Assembly: GCF_900095735.1 (NCBI RefSeq)
Contig: NZ_FNLO01000013.1
Location: forward strand, 1 to 64,000
DNA length: 64,000 nt
Source: Chitinasiproducens palmae
GTDB taxonomy: Bacteria > Pseudomonadota > Gammaproteobacteria > Burkholderiales > Burkholderiaceae
Direction of reading: 5' to 3'
In this document: positions 44,379-52,760 of the stretch, piece by piece
Position numbering within the stretch: position 1 is the stretch's first letter
Layout: each line of letters begins with the position of its first letter
Notes under the pieces: generated by a model
What the model was told of the DNA's origin: nothing
The model's input: the letters and a program-made list of their open reading frames with translations, nothing else
Databases searched by the model: none
Position numbers and translations under genes: made by a program

Positions 44379-44915
44379 ATGACCGCAGACCGCACCGCCG
44401 CCGACTCGAACACTTCGTCCGCCCCGGACCTCCTCGAGGACGCAGGGGATGAGCGCGTCCAGGAAGCCCGGCTGTGGCAGGACGACGGGTGGACCGCGCG
44501 CGTGATCAAGAACGAGGACGACGACGGCTGGGCGGTTTCGATGACCCTCGATGGGGAGCCGGAACCCGCGCTGGTCGGCCCGTGGACGATGGGCCGCGAC
44601 AAAAAGAATCCCAAACCGCTCGACGCGGGCGCGTTCTCGGTCCTGGTCAAAACCGCTTACGAGGTGCGCCGGCGCCATGAACAACAGTTGCATGCGACGC
44701 TCAACAAGCAGGTCGACGTCGACGCCGAGTCTGGCCGCATCCGCGTCACGCTGCAGATCGTGCCCGACGAGTATGAGCCGTATGCGATGCTGCGCGCCTT
44801 CGACCCGTTCGGCGATACCCTGGCCGAGGTGCGCGTCGCGCCTAACTTCCGCCTGAATGTGGCAAGCGCTACCGCCTGGGTGGAAGCCGACTTTCGTCGC
44901 CCCGCCGACAGCTGA
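44379..44915 (+). CDS. Conserved hypothetical protein
   Basis: A 178-residue soluble protein without a domain I recognise. The N-terminus is acidic and disordered-looking. The body has ARLWQDDGWTARVIKNEDDDGWAVSM, a GPWTMGRDKKNPKPLD loop and a C-terminal beta-rich part ending in EADFRRPADS. Frame use and codon bias look genuine, and a -10 box lies upstream. It is cytoplasmic as far as can be seen (no signal peptide or membrane segment). Divergent from the MOSC gene; function unknown. Confidence 0.75.
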   Translation: MTADRTAADSNTSSAPDLLEDAGDERVQEARLWQDDGWTARVIKNEDDDGWAVSMTLDGEPEPALVGPWTMGRDKKNPKPLDAGAFSVLVKTAYEVRRRHEQQLHATLNKQVDVDAESGRIRVTLQIVPDEYEPYAMLRAFDPFGDTLAEVRVAPNFRLNVASATAWVEADFRRPADS

Positions 44916-45172
44916 CGCCCGGCGCGGTCTGCCCCACCTGCATCGGTGCGTGGTCGCGACCAACGCTGCCGTAGCCGCGCCTTGCGCGGCAGTCGTTGCG
45001 TGCCTGAACGCGCTGTCGAGCGTCGATCAAGCCTCTGCGTCAAGCCTCTGCGCGCTGCCCTCCTCCGGGGCGACGCCGGTGGCGGCTCGCCCGTCTGACC
45101 GCACAACGCGTGATGCCTGACGCTCGAACCTGACGCCGGACGCCGCCAACCTTACGCCTCCAACCCGACGTC

Positions 45173-46024
45173 TTACGCCTGATCCATACGCCTGCGCGTC
45201 GAGATGGCGGACGCCGTCGATATCACCAGATCCGCAAACCGCTTTTCATCGCGATCGGCCTGCCAGCGAGCGCGCGCCACCGCGATATTGACCGCACCGA
45301 TGCCGCGTCCGTGAGCATTCGTCACGGCAGCCGCCGTTGAAATATCGGCGACAAAATACTCATCCTCGGTATGCGCATAGCCCTGCTTGCGGATCTGCGC
45401 CAGGCGCTCCTTGATCTTGCGCGGCTGATAAACGGTCGACGGCGTGAATGACACAAGGTTGGTGCGCGACAGGATATCCTCCACCTCGCCATCCTGGAAC
45501 GTCGCGAGGATCGCCAGGCCGGGGGCCGTGCAATAGGCCGGCAGCCGCGATCCCGTGATCACGTGCGCATTGAACACGTTGCGGCTGACGATCCGCAGCA
45601 CGAAGACGATGTCGGTATCGTCGAGCACTGTGAGGTTCGTCGCCTCTTCTGTTTCGGAGCCGAGTTGTTGCAGATACGGCGTCGCGCGGCTCACCAGCTC
45701 GTTGGAAATCAGATAGTGATAGGTGAAGTCGACCAGCTTTGGCGACAACTCGTACTTCCGACTGTCCGGATCCTTCAAGAGATAGCCGAGCGCTGCGAGC
45801 GTGAAGGTAAAGCGCTGCGTCGCGCTCATGTCGAAGTCGGTCAGCGCGGCAATTTCGGAGAGTGACAGTTGCCGCTTGCTGCCGTCGAATGCGGTGAGTA
45901 CCTTCATCGCTTTTTCGACGGATTGCACGTAGAGCGACGACGCAGTGGGATCGATCCCCGGCTTCGCGCCGCGTGTGGCGGAAGCAGTGCGTTTGCGGGC
46001 AGGCTTGACTTGTGCAGGACTCAC
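45173..46024 (-). CDS. IclR family transcriptional regulator
   Basis: A 283-residue regulator. The N-terminal winged helix starts at about residue 32 (YVQSVEKAMKVLTAFDGSKRQLSLSEIAALTDFDMSATQRFTFTL), followed by the IclR effector-binding domain (GSRLPAYCTAPGLAILA). The start is GTG at 46024, because no ATG occurs in the frame near the domain. It is the last gene of a leftward run with a CaiC-like ligase, transporter and hydratase. It may also control the divergent aconitase X operon. Effector unknown. Confidence 0.88.
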   Translation of the reverse strand: MSPAQVKPARKRTASATRGAKPGIDPTASSLYVQSVEKAMKVLTAFDGSKRQLSLSEIAALTDFDMSATQRFTFTLAALGYLLKDPDSRKYELSPKLVDFTYHYLISNELVSRATPYLQQLGSETEEATNLTVLDDTDIVFVLRIVSRNVFNAHVITGSRLPAYCTAPGLAILATFQDGEVEDILSRTNLVSFTPSTVYQPRKIKERLAQIRKQGYAHTEDEYFVADISTAAAVTNAHGRGIGAVNIAVARARWQADRDEKRFADLVISTASAISTRRRMDQA

Positions 46025-46145
46025 GTTCGGAAACCGATGTTGCTCGACTGAGCCATTATCGCATACCGCTAACGCGTCACTTTCAAGCGATAGCGCAGTT
46101 TGAAACGCCTGTTCACGCTATGGCAACGTGCGGTCTTCGCCGCTT

Positions 46146-47687
46146 TCAATGCTGCAGCCGATCCCACGCGTCGCCCGTGTCGCGCGACAAGAGATGCTTT
46201 CGAATGCGCTCGCTGGCGGTCAATTCGAATTGCGCGACCGCCCGGTAATATCGCGGCAACTGGAAGGCCGCCAGCCGCTCGCTGGCCCAGGCGTGCAAGC
46301 CCTCCCAGGTGACCGCGCCGTCCTTGAACTGCACGTTGAGCAAGATGTCCTGCTCGCCTACCGACGATGCCACCCCGATTGCCGCGCTCGCCTGCACCGC
46401 TGGATGCGCCGCGAAAATACGCTCGATTTCCCACGCCGATACGTTCTCGCCGCGCACACGCATGCTGTCCGTACTTCGGCCAATGAAGTAAAGATCACCG
46501 TCCGCGTCGCGCCGTGCGTGATCGCCCGTATGGAGTTTGCCATTGCGCAGCGCGCTTTGCGTCGCCTGTTCGTTGTTCAGATAGGTCGGCAGTAACGCGC
46601 CCTCCACCCGGCTCGTCAGCACGATCTCGCCGGGCTCGCCGATGCCCACCTCGCGGCCGTTTTCATCGAGCAGTTCGAGATCGAACCACGGCAAGGGCCG
46701 CCCGATCGAACCGGCCTTGTTGGTCGCATTCAAGGTTGCAAAGCTCGAGCATTCGGTCATGCCGTAGCACTCACGCAAAGCCACGTTGAAGCGCCGCTCG
46801 ATGTCATGCCATGCCGATGCCGACACACCCGCACCCCACGCCACGCGCAACGTGTGCATTTTGGGCTCGGTGTCGGGCGCCAGTTGCATCAGGATATCGA
46901 GCACGCCGCCCAGATAATGCAGTTGCGTCGCCCCCGCGCGTTTCACCTGCTGCCAGAACTGCGACGCGGAGAAGCGCGGCACGATATGCAGGCTGACCGG
47001 CATCAGGAACGGCAACATGAGCATCTGCGCGCCGCCGATATGGCAAAGCGGCTCCCACATGAAAAGACGATCCTGCTCGCGCACGTCCGCCACCCGGAGG
47101 GCAGCCTCGCTGGCGATGCGCATCATCCGGTGCGTGAATACCACGCCCTTCGGCGCCCCCGTCGTCCCTGACGTGTATATGATGCAAAGCGGGTCGTGAA
47201 TACCGATTGCAGGGGTCGTCGGCCTGGCGTTGCCGCTCACTCGGCTCGCACCGTCGAAGGCCGGCAAATGCACGCGCTTCGCGCCGGCGCAATCGATGTT
47301 TGCGCTGACTGCGTCGAATTCGTCGTCGATCAGGAAGAGCTTCGGCGCCGCGTCCTGCAGCACGTATTCGAGGCCCGCCGCGCGCAGCCGCGTGTTGACC
47401 GGCACCCAAACCAGTCCGCTGATCATCAGCGCGTAGATCAAATGAATGTGCTCGGGCCTGTTGCCGAGCATTACCGCGACACTGTTGCCTTGCACCAGCC
47501 CCTGTTCGTCGAACCAGGCCTGCCAATGCGCAATGTGTGCAAGCGCTTCGCCGCAGGTGATCGCGCAATCGTCGAACTGCAGGAAAGCGCGAGTGGGATC
47601 GGCGAACAGACCGGTGACGAGAAGCGGCACGCAATCTAGTTCGTCATGGGCATGACGATGCGGGAAATACTCTGAATACCGATGCAT
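46146..47687 (-). CDS. AMP-dependent acyl-CoA ligase, CaiC-like
   Basis: A 513-residue ANL-superfamily enzyme activating a carboxylic acid with ATP and CoA. The P-loop motif IIYTSGTTGAPKGVVFTH is present. Others are RECYGMTECSS, HTGDHARRDADGDLYFIGRSTDSMRVRGENVSAWEIE and the C-terminal region with a candidate catalytic Lys in ERIRKHLLSR. The order of motifs and the sequence around MLGNRPEHIHLIYALMISGLVWVPVN are reminiscent of carnitine-CoA ligase CaiC. It is encoded with an enoyl-CoA hydratase and a PotD-type importer, so the imported acid is probably CoA-activated and then hydrated or dehydrated. Confidence 0.88.
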   Translation of the reverse strand: MHRYSEYFPHRHAHDELDCVPLLVTGLFADPTRAFLQFDDCAITCGEALAHIAHWQAWFDEQGLVQGNSVAVMLGNRPEHIHLIYALMISGLVWVPVNTRLRAAGLEYVLQDAAPKLFLIDDEFDAVSANIDCAGAKRVHLPAFDGASRVSGNARPTTPAIGIHDPLCIIYTSGTTGAPKGVVFTHRMMRIASEAALRVADVREQDRLFMWEPLCHIGGAQMLMLPFLMPVSLHIVPRFSASQFWQQVKRAGATQLHYLGGVLDILMQLAPDTEPKMHTLRVAWGAGVSASAWHDIERRFNVALRECYGMTECSSFATLNATNKAGSIGRPLPWFDLELLDENGREVGIGEPGEIVLTSRVEGALLPTYLNNEQATQSALRNGKLHTGDHARRDADGDLYFIGRSTDSMRVRGENVSAWEIERIFAAHPAVQASAAIGVASSVGEQDILLNVQFKDGAVTWEGLHAWASERLAAFQLPRYYRAVAQFELTASERIRKHLLSRDTGDAWDRLQH

Positions 47688-47723
47688 GGCTTGTCGTTCA
47701 GTAAAGCGAGGAATTGCGTAGTA

Positions 47724-47763
47724 CACGTCACTGCAGGTCACCGCACGTCACCCCACGTCAGCG
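47724..47763. repeat. 10-bp tandem repeat, four copies
   Basis: Four units in strict 10-base phase: CACGTCACTG, CAGGTCACCG, CACGTCACCC and CACGTCAGCG. The last one includes the stop codon of the fused permease gene. The array fills most of the gap between permease and ligase genes. One helical turn per unit could make it a protein-binding array, but it may be simple slippage. Confidence 0.75.
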
Positions 47764-49539
47764 CGCCCGGTGCTTGAGCCATGACGACATGGCGATGACC
47801 ACGGCGATCAGCACGATGAGCAGGGTCGACACCGCCGCGAGTGTCGGCGTGATGGCCAACTGGATGTCGTCCCACATCTGCTTGGGCAACGTGGTGTTAA
47901 CGCCACCGCTCACGAAGATGGCAATCGTCAGGTCGTCGAAGGACACCAGAAAGGCGAACAGGAACGCGGCCGTGACGCTCGCCATCAACAGCGGCAAGAC
48001 GACGGTCCGGATGCGCTGCAGCGGCGAGGCGCCCATGACACGCGCGGCGTCGTCCAGACGCCAATCGAAGCGTTGGAAGCCGGCCGCCAGCGTGACCACC
48101 ACATACGGAATCGCCAGCACCGTGTGGCCGATGATCAGGCCCGTGTTCGTGCCGGTCAGACCGAAGCGGCTCAGCAGATACAACAGGCCGACCGCAACCA
48201 CGATGCGCGGCACGATCAACGGCGCCACCAGCAGTGCGAAGAGCGGCTTGGTCGCGCGTTGCGGCATGCGCGTCATCGCGAGTGTCGCGCCGAAGCCCAG
48301 CACAAGGGAGAGCACCGCGGTACCGAAGCCGACCCCGAAAGAGCGGACGAACGCGCCCTGCCATACCGGCGAACTCGCGAAGGTGCCGAACCAGCGCAGG
48401 CTGAACAGCTTTGGCGGAAACGTGATGAAGTCGCTCCGGGTGAACGCATACGGAATGACCGACAGCACCGGCACCACCAGCACGACGAGCGTCGCCATCG
48501 TGAACAGACCGAGCGGACTGAAGACCCGCACGCCTTCGACCTGCGCCTGCACGCCGCCGCGTCGCCGCACGAGCGGCGCACATACGCGGCCAAGCGTCAT
48601 CAGCAGAGCGAGTTTGACACCCTGCGCGCGGGACGCGCGCCGCTTGTCGCTGACCTCGCCCGTCAGCGACGCAAGGCCCACCATGCGGTCATAGACAAAA
48701 AAGATCGCGATCGAGCAGATCAGCAGCACGGTCGACAGCGCGCCCGCAAAGTGCATGTCGAACAGTTCAAGCACCGAAGAGATGACCAGTTGCGCGATCA
48801 TCGTTTCGCGCGGCGAACCGAGGAGCGCGGGCACGATGAAGAATCCGAGGCTGGAGATGAACACCAGCAGACCGGCGGCCGCCACACCCGGCGACGACAG
48901 CGGCAAGAAGACCGTGAAGAAACTCGTGCTGCGTTCCGCGCCGAGGGTTTGCGCCGCCTGTCCCAGACGATCGTCTATGCCTCGCATCACGGGAAGCATC
49001 GTCATCACAGCGAGCGGCAGCATCGAGTGCACCATGCCGATCAGCACGCCCGTCAGCGACGGAATGGTGCCATTGGTCTGGTGGACGATGCCGAGCGCCA
49101 GCGCCATCGTCGAAAGCACACCGGTCTTGGACAGCAGCAGCATCCACGCGTAGGTCTTGACCAGGTAACTGGTCCAGAACGGCAGCATGATCCACAACAG
49201 CCAGCGTTCGCGCACGCGCTCCGACACCCGGCTCAGCAGATATGCCACCGGATAGCCAAGCGCCACCGAAAACGCGGCCGTCATGAATGAGATCGCAAAG
49301 GTGATCCACAGCACCTTTGCATAAACCGGCGTGCGCGCAATGCGCTCGTACTGAGCGAAGCCGAACGTGCCGTCGCTGGTAACGAGACCGCCCTGCAGAA
49401 TTTCGCCCACCGGCACGATGAAGAACACCAGCAGGAACAGCAACGTCGGTACCGCCGGCAGGACGCGCAGCGATGCGGCCAGCCAGGCGCTGCGGCGGCG
49501 CGATGCGTTGGTCGGATGCACGCGTAAGGCGAGAGTCAT
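47758..49539 (-). CDS. Fused ABC permease with two transmembrane permease domains
   Basis: A 593-residue membrane protein consisting of a PotB-like half (about 1-290) and a PotC-like half (about 330-593), joined by a charged linker. Each half has its own EAA loop: TLGAERSTSFFTVFLPLSSPGV and RVMGASPLQRIRTVVLPLLMASV. PFWTSYLVKTYAWMLLLSKTG marks the PotB-like half, and FLVSFDDLTIAIFV the PotC-like half. The ATG is preceded by AAGGA; an in-frame TTG two codons earlier is less likely. Because the channel is one polypeptide, the importer needs only binding protein, ATPase and this protein. Confidence 0.92.
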   Translation of the reverse strand: MTLALRVHPTNASRRRSAWLAASLRVLPAVPTLLFLLVFFIVPVGEILQGGLVTSDGTFGFAQYERIARTPVYAKVLWITFAISFMTAAFSVALGYPVAYLLSRVSERVRERWLLWIMLPFWTSYLVKTYAWMLLLSKTGVLSTMALALGIVHQTNGTIPSLTGVLIGMVHSMLPLAVMTMLPVMRGIDDRLGQAAQTLGAERSTSFFTVFLPLSSPGVAAAGLLVFISSLGFFIVPALLGSPRETMIAQLVISSVLELFDMHFAGALSTVLLICSIAIFFVYDRMVGLASLTGEVSDKRRASRAQGVKLALLMTLGRVCAPLVRRRGGVQAQVEGVRVFSPLGLFTMATLVVLVVPVLSVIPYAFTRSDFITFPPKLFSLRWFGTFASSPVWQGAFVRSFGVGFGTAVLSLVLGFGATLAMTRMPQRATKPLFALLVAPLIVPRIVVAVGLLYLLSRFGLTGTNTGLIIGHTVLAIPYVVVTLAAGFQRFDWRLDDAARVMGASPLQRIRTVVLPLLMASVTAAFLFAFLVSFDDLTIAIFVSGGVNTTLPKQMWDDIQLAITPTLAAVSTLLIVLIAVVIAMSSWLKHRAR

Positions 49540-49563
49540 AAACAATCCTTCAGCGATGGCTTG

Positions 49564-50625
49564 TCAGGCGTGCAGCAGCGTCGTGCGATACGGGTCCCAG
49601 GTCAGACCGACCAGGTCGCCGATGCGCGGGCTCAGCGTGCGCGAGCAGCGCGCGGTCAGCCCGCTGCCATCGGGCAGCGAGAGTTGCACATGCGTATCGC
49701 TGCCGAAGAACACCACATCGTCGATACGGCCATCGATAAAGCCCTGCTTCGGCTCGACGAACTCAAGCGCCTCCGGGCGCAGCAGCAAGACGTGACGCGA
49801 CGACGGAGCCAGGTTCGCCGCGCGCGGCAGCGGCAGCCGCGCACCAGCGGCCAGCAGAATCGGTTCGCTGCCTGCAACGGCACCATCGGCAAGCGAGCCT
49901 TCCAGCAGATTCGAGTGGCCGATGAAACTGGCGGCGAAACGGGTGGCAGGCCGGTCATACAGATCAGACGGCGTGCCGATCTGCTCGATCCTCGCATCGT
50001 TCATCAGGCAAACGCGGTCGGAGAGCGTAAGCGCTTCGTCCTGATCGTGCGTGACATAGACGAACGTCGCGCCTAATTCCTTATGCAGACGGCGGATTTC
50101 CGCCTGCATATGCTCGCGCAGCTTCTTGTCGAGCGCACCGAGCGGCTCGTCGAGCAGGATCACCGAAGGCCGATAAGCGAAACAACGCGCAAGCGCGATA
50201 CGTTGCTGCTGGCCGCCCGACAGTTCCTTCGGAAAACGCTTGCCGAACTCGCCCATGCGGACCATCGCAAGCGCGGCATCGACCGCGGTGCGTACTTCGT
50301 CGCGCGACCTCGAACGCATGCGCAGGCCATAGGCAACGTTGTCCCACACGCTCATATGCGGAAAGAGCGCGTAGCTTTGGAATACCATGCCGATGCCACG
50401 CTTTCCCGGATCGACGTGCGTGACGTCTTGTCCGGCGATCTCGATGCGGCCCGAGGTGGGCGCGACCAGCCCCGCGATCATCTGCAGCAGCGTGGTCTTG
50501 CCCGAACCCGACGGCCCCAGCAGCGTGAGAAATTCGCCAGCCTGCACGGTGAGGTCGGTCGGCTCGAGCGCGACGGTTTCGCCGTAACGCTTGCCGAGTC
50601 CGATCGCTTCTAGTTTTGCGCTCAT
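49564..50625 (-). CDS. ABC transporter ATP-binding protein, PotA type
   Basis: A 353-residue ATPase with Walker A GPSGSGKTTLLQ, VFQSYALFPHM, signature [15 protein letters not shown], Walker B ILLDEPLGALD and VTHDQDEAL. A TOBE-type domain follows (about 240-353). It starts 23 bases after the binding-protein gene and precedes the fused permease by 24 bases. Confidence 0.93.
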   Translation of the reverse strand: MSAKLEAIGLGKRYGETVALEPTDLTVQAGEFLTLLGPSGSGKTTLLQMIAGLVAPTSGRIEIAGQDVTHVDPGKRGIGMVFQSYALFPHMSVWDNVAYGLRMRSRSRDEVRTAVDAALAMVRMGEFGKRFPKELSGGQQQRIALARCFAYRPSVILLDEPLGALDKKLREHMQAEIRRLHKELGATFVYVTHDQDEALTLSDRVCLMNDARIEQIGTPSDLYDRPATRFAASFIGHSNLLEGSLADGAVAGSEPILLAAGARLPLPRAANLAPSSRHVLLLRPEALEFVEPKQGFIDGRIDDVVFFGSDTHVQLSLPDGSGLTARCSRTLSPRIGDLVGLTWDPYRTTLLHA

Positions 50626-50648
50626 CGCAGGGCCTCGCCTTCAGTGCG

Positions 50649-51710
50649 TCAGGAAATGATCCACGAGTTGAAGCGCTCGGTGACCTTCGCGCGGTTTTCC
50701 TGCCACCACTCTGGACTCGGCAGTCTCATCGACTTGATGTTCTCCGGCGCGGTCGGCAACAGCGACGCGCGCGCCGGCGGAATCGACTCGAAAGACTTCC
50801 GATTGGTCGGGCCGTAGGCGAGGGTCTGCGTAAGCACCGCCTGACGCTTGGCATCGGCGCAGAAACGTACGAACTGCTTGGCCAGTTCCGCACGCGGCGT
50901 GCCCTTCGGAATGCCCCAGCCTTCGATCGAATACAGCCCCTGGTTCCACACGATCGTCACCGGCGCGCCTGCATCCTTGGCCGACTGCGCGCGGCCGTTC
51001 CAGAGCGAAATCATGTCGACATCGCCGCTCTGAATGGCCTGCATCGACTGGGCGCCGGACGTCCACCAGATCGCGATGTGCGGCTTGATCCTGTCGAGGC
51101 TCTTGAACGCGCGATCGACGTCGAGCGGATAGAGCTTGTCGAGCGGCACGCCATCGGCGAGCAGCGCCTGCTCCAGGGTATCCAGCGGACTACGACGCAG
51201 GCAGCGGCGGCCGGGAAATTTCTTCACGTCCCAGAAGTCGGCCCACGACTTCGGACCGTTGTCCTTGAACTTGTCGGCGCGATATGCCAGCACGGTGGAG
51301 TACACGTCGACGCCGAGCCAGTCCGGCGTGATTGCCTCGGGCATCACGTCGGGGAAGTCCGACGCTTTGAGGCCGATCCGCTCCATCAAGCCCTTCTTTT
51401 CCAGATACGGAATGTCGGCGGAGAGGGTCAGCGTGGTGACGTCCCACACATAGTTCTTCGTCTTTACCATCGCTTCGAATTGCGCGACCGGCTGCGATTC
51501 ACGCGCCACGCTCACCACCTTGATCCCAGTGGCTTTCTCGAACGGATCGTAGAAGGCTTGGCGATAAGCCGTCGTGTACGGGCCGCCCGGATCGGAAACG
51601 ACAATCTGTTTGTCGTCCGCCCTGACCAGCGTCGGGATCGCACCGGCGAGCGCTAGTGCGCCCGCACCCTGTAGCATACGGCGCCGCTTTTCATCGAAGT
51701 TTTGCGTCAT
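50649..51710 (-). CDS. ABC transporter substrate-binding protein, PotD type, Tat signal
   Basis: A 353-residue periplasmic binding protein. The N-terminus EKRRRMLQGAGALALAGAIP is a twin-arginine-type signal with cleavage near LVRADDK. The mature sequence VVSDPGGPYTTAYRQAFYDPFEKATGIKVV is typical of extracellular solute-binding protein family 1. It follows the enoyl-CoA hydratase gene. The ligand is unknown; the neighbouring ligase and hydratase suggest a carboxylic acid such as a betaine derivative. Confidence 0.9.
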   Translation of the reverse strand: MTQNFDEKRRRMLQGAGALALAGAIPTLVRADDKQIVVSDPGGPYTTAYRQAFYDPFEKATGIKVVSVARESQPVAQFEAMVKTKNYVWDVTTLTLSADIPYLEKKGLMERIGLKASDFPDVMPEAITPDWLGVDVYSTVLAYRADKFKDNGPKSWADFWDVKKFPGRRCLRRSPLDTLEQALLADGVPLDKLYPLDVDRAFKSLDRIKPHIAIWWTSGAQSMQAIQSGDVDMISLWNGRAQSAKDAGAPVTIVWNQGLYSIEGWGIPKGTPRAELAKQFVRFCADAKRQAVLTQTLAYGPTNRKSFESIPPARASLLPTAPENIKSMRLPSPEWWQENRAKVTERFNSWIIS

Positions 51711-51779
51711 GGCTGTGATCTCCCGCCCACTGGCTGGGCCGGTGGCAAATGCATAGTGGTGTGGACGTATTGCAGCTTT

Positions 51780-52541
51780 CTACTTGGCCCGCTTGCGGAA
51801 GAACGCTTCCATCATGCGCGCGGGCTCGCCGGAGTCGTAGGCTTCGCGCTGAATGCGGATGCCGGCTTCGATACAGCTCTGGAAGCCTTCTTCCGTCATT
51901 TCACGGAAACGCTGTTTGTCCAGACGCATCGCGACCGGCGGCTTGTTGGCGAGATCGGTGGCGATTTCAAGCGCTTTTTCAAACACCTTTTCCTCCGGCA
52001 CGATGTGATGGATCAGGCCGATCTGCTTGCATTCGTCGGCATCCATCAGACGGCCCGTCAACGTCAGTTCGATGGTTCGCGACATGCCGAGCATCGAATT
52101 CATGATCCATGGACCCGTGGTGCTGGCGATGCCCGCGTTGATTTCGGGCTGCCCCATGCGCACGGCTGGATGGGCGACCCGAATGTCGCCGAGCAGCGCA
52201 ACCTGAAAGGCCGAGCCTGCGGCCGTGCCATTGAGCGCCATGACCAGCGGCTTCTTCAGGCCGCGCAGCACGGCGTAGTAGCGCTGCCATTCCTTGACCC
52301 ACGCCACCGCACGTTCGCCGTCGAAGTCATGCGCTTCCGACAGGTCCTGCCCAGCCGAGAACGCGCGGTTGCCCGCGCCCGTCATGATGATCGCGGCGAC
52401 GTTGTCATCCGCATCGAAGCGTTCGAGCGCATCGATGATCGCGTTGCGCATCGGCGTGGTCCACGCGTTCAGCTTGTCGGGACGATTCAATGTGACGACA
52501 GCCACGCGGCCGTGGCTGGAGAGAAGGATGTCCTGGCTCAT
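51780..52541 (-). CDS. Enoyl-CoA hydratase/isomerase family protein with substituted catalytic Glu
   Basis: A 253-residue crotonase-fold enzyme. The oxyanion hole segments are GNRAFSAGQDLSE and LNGTAAGSAF. Of the two catalytic glutamates of classical enoyl-CoA hydratase, the second is kept (Glu133 in GQPEINAG). The first is Gln113 (SAFQVALLGD). Such a change is compatible with an isomerase, lyase or specialised hydratase rather than a standard hydratase. GAGATAA precedes the ATG. It is the first gene of the leftward importer-ligase unit and divergent from the aconitase X operon. Confidence 0.88.
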   Translation of the reverse strand: MSQDILLSSHGRVAVVTLNRPDKLNAWTTPMRNAIIDALERFDADDNVAAIIMTGAGNRAFSAGQDLSEAHDFDGERAVAWVKEWQRYYAVLRGLKKPLVMALNGTAAGSAFQVALLGDIRVAHPAVRMGQPEINAGIASTTGPWIMNSMLGMSRTIELTLTGRLMDADECKQIGLIHHIVPEEKVFEKALEIATDLANKPPVAMRLDKQRFREMTEEGFQSCIEAGIRIQREAYDSGEPARMMEAFFRKRAK

Positions 52542-52760
52542 GTTTATCTCATAGCAATAGTTTATATGCTTATTCCAATATATGTTGATCAAAAATAACC
52601 TGCAAGTGCGGCTGCGGTCTTCCGAGACGTTCAATCAGCTAGCGTTTTCCCTGAGCTGCCGACTATTTTTGTCACGCATATCCTGGCTCCGTAATCTTCC
52701 ATCGATAAGTGTTATTTCTATTCGATAGTTCTTACCCAACAGGCAAGTTCCGGAGCAGCG
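52542..52760. promoter_or_regulatory. AT-rich divergent promoter region with paired TCGATA boxes
   Basis: This 219-base spacer is conspicuously AT-rich compared with its surroundings and must hold the promoters of the hydratase-importer unit and the aconitase X unit. Two TCGATA hexamers (52702-52707 and 52722-52727) are 20 bases apart, about two helical turns. They lie close to the aconitase X start and are an operator candidate, possibly for the IclR-type regulator of the same locus. Confidence 0.4.

Noticed and set aside
48073-49290. Long open frame (405 codons) on the plus strand, rich in His, Arg and Gln
   Set aside because: It is the shadow of the fused permease gene. Its composition mirrors the hydrophobic helices read in antisense, and no ribosome-binding site or motif supports it.
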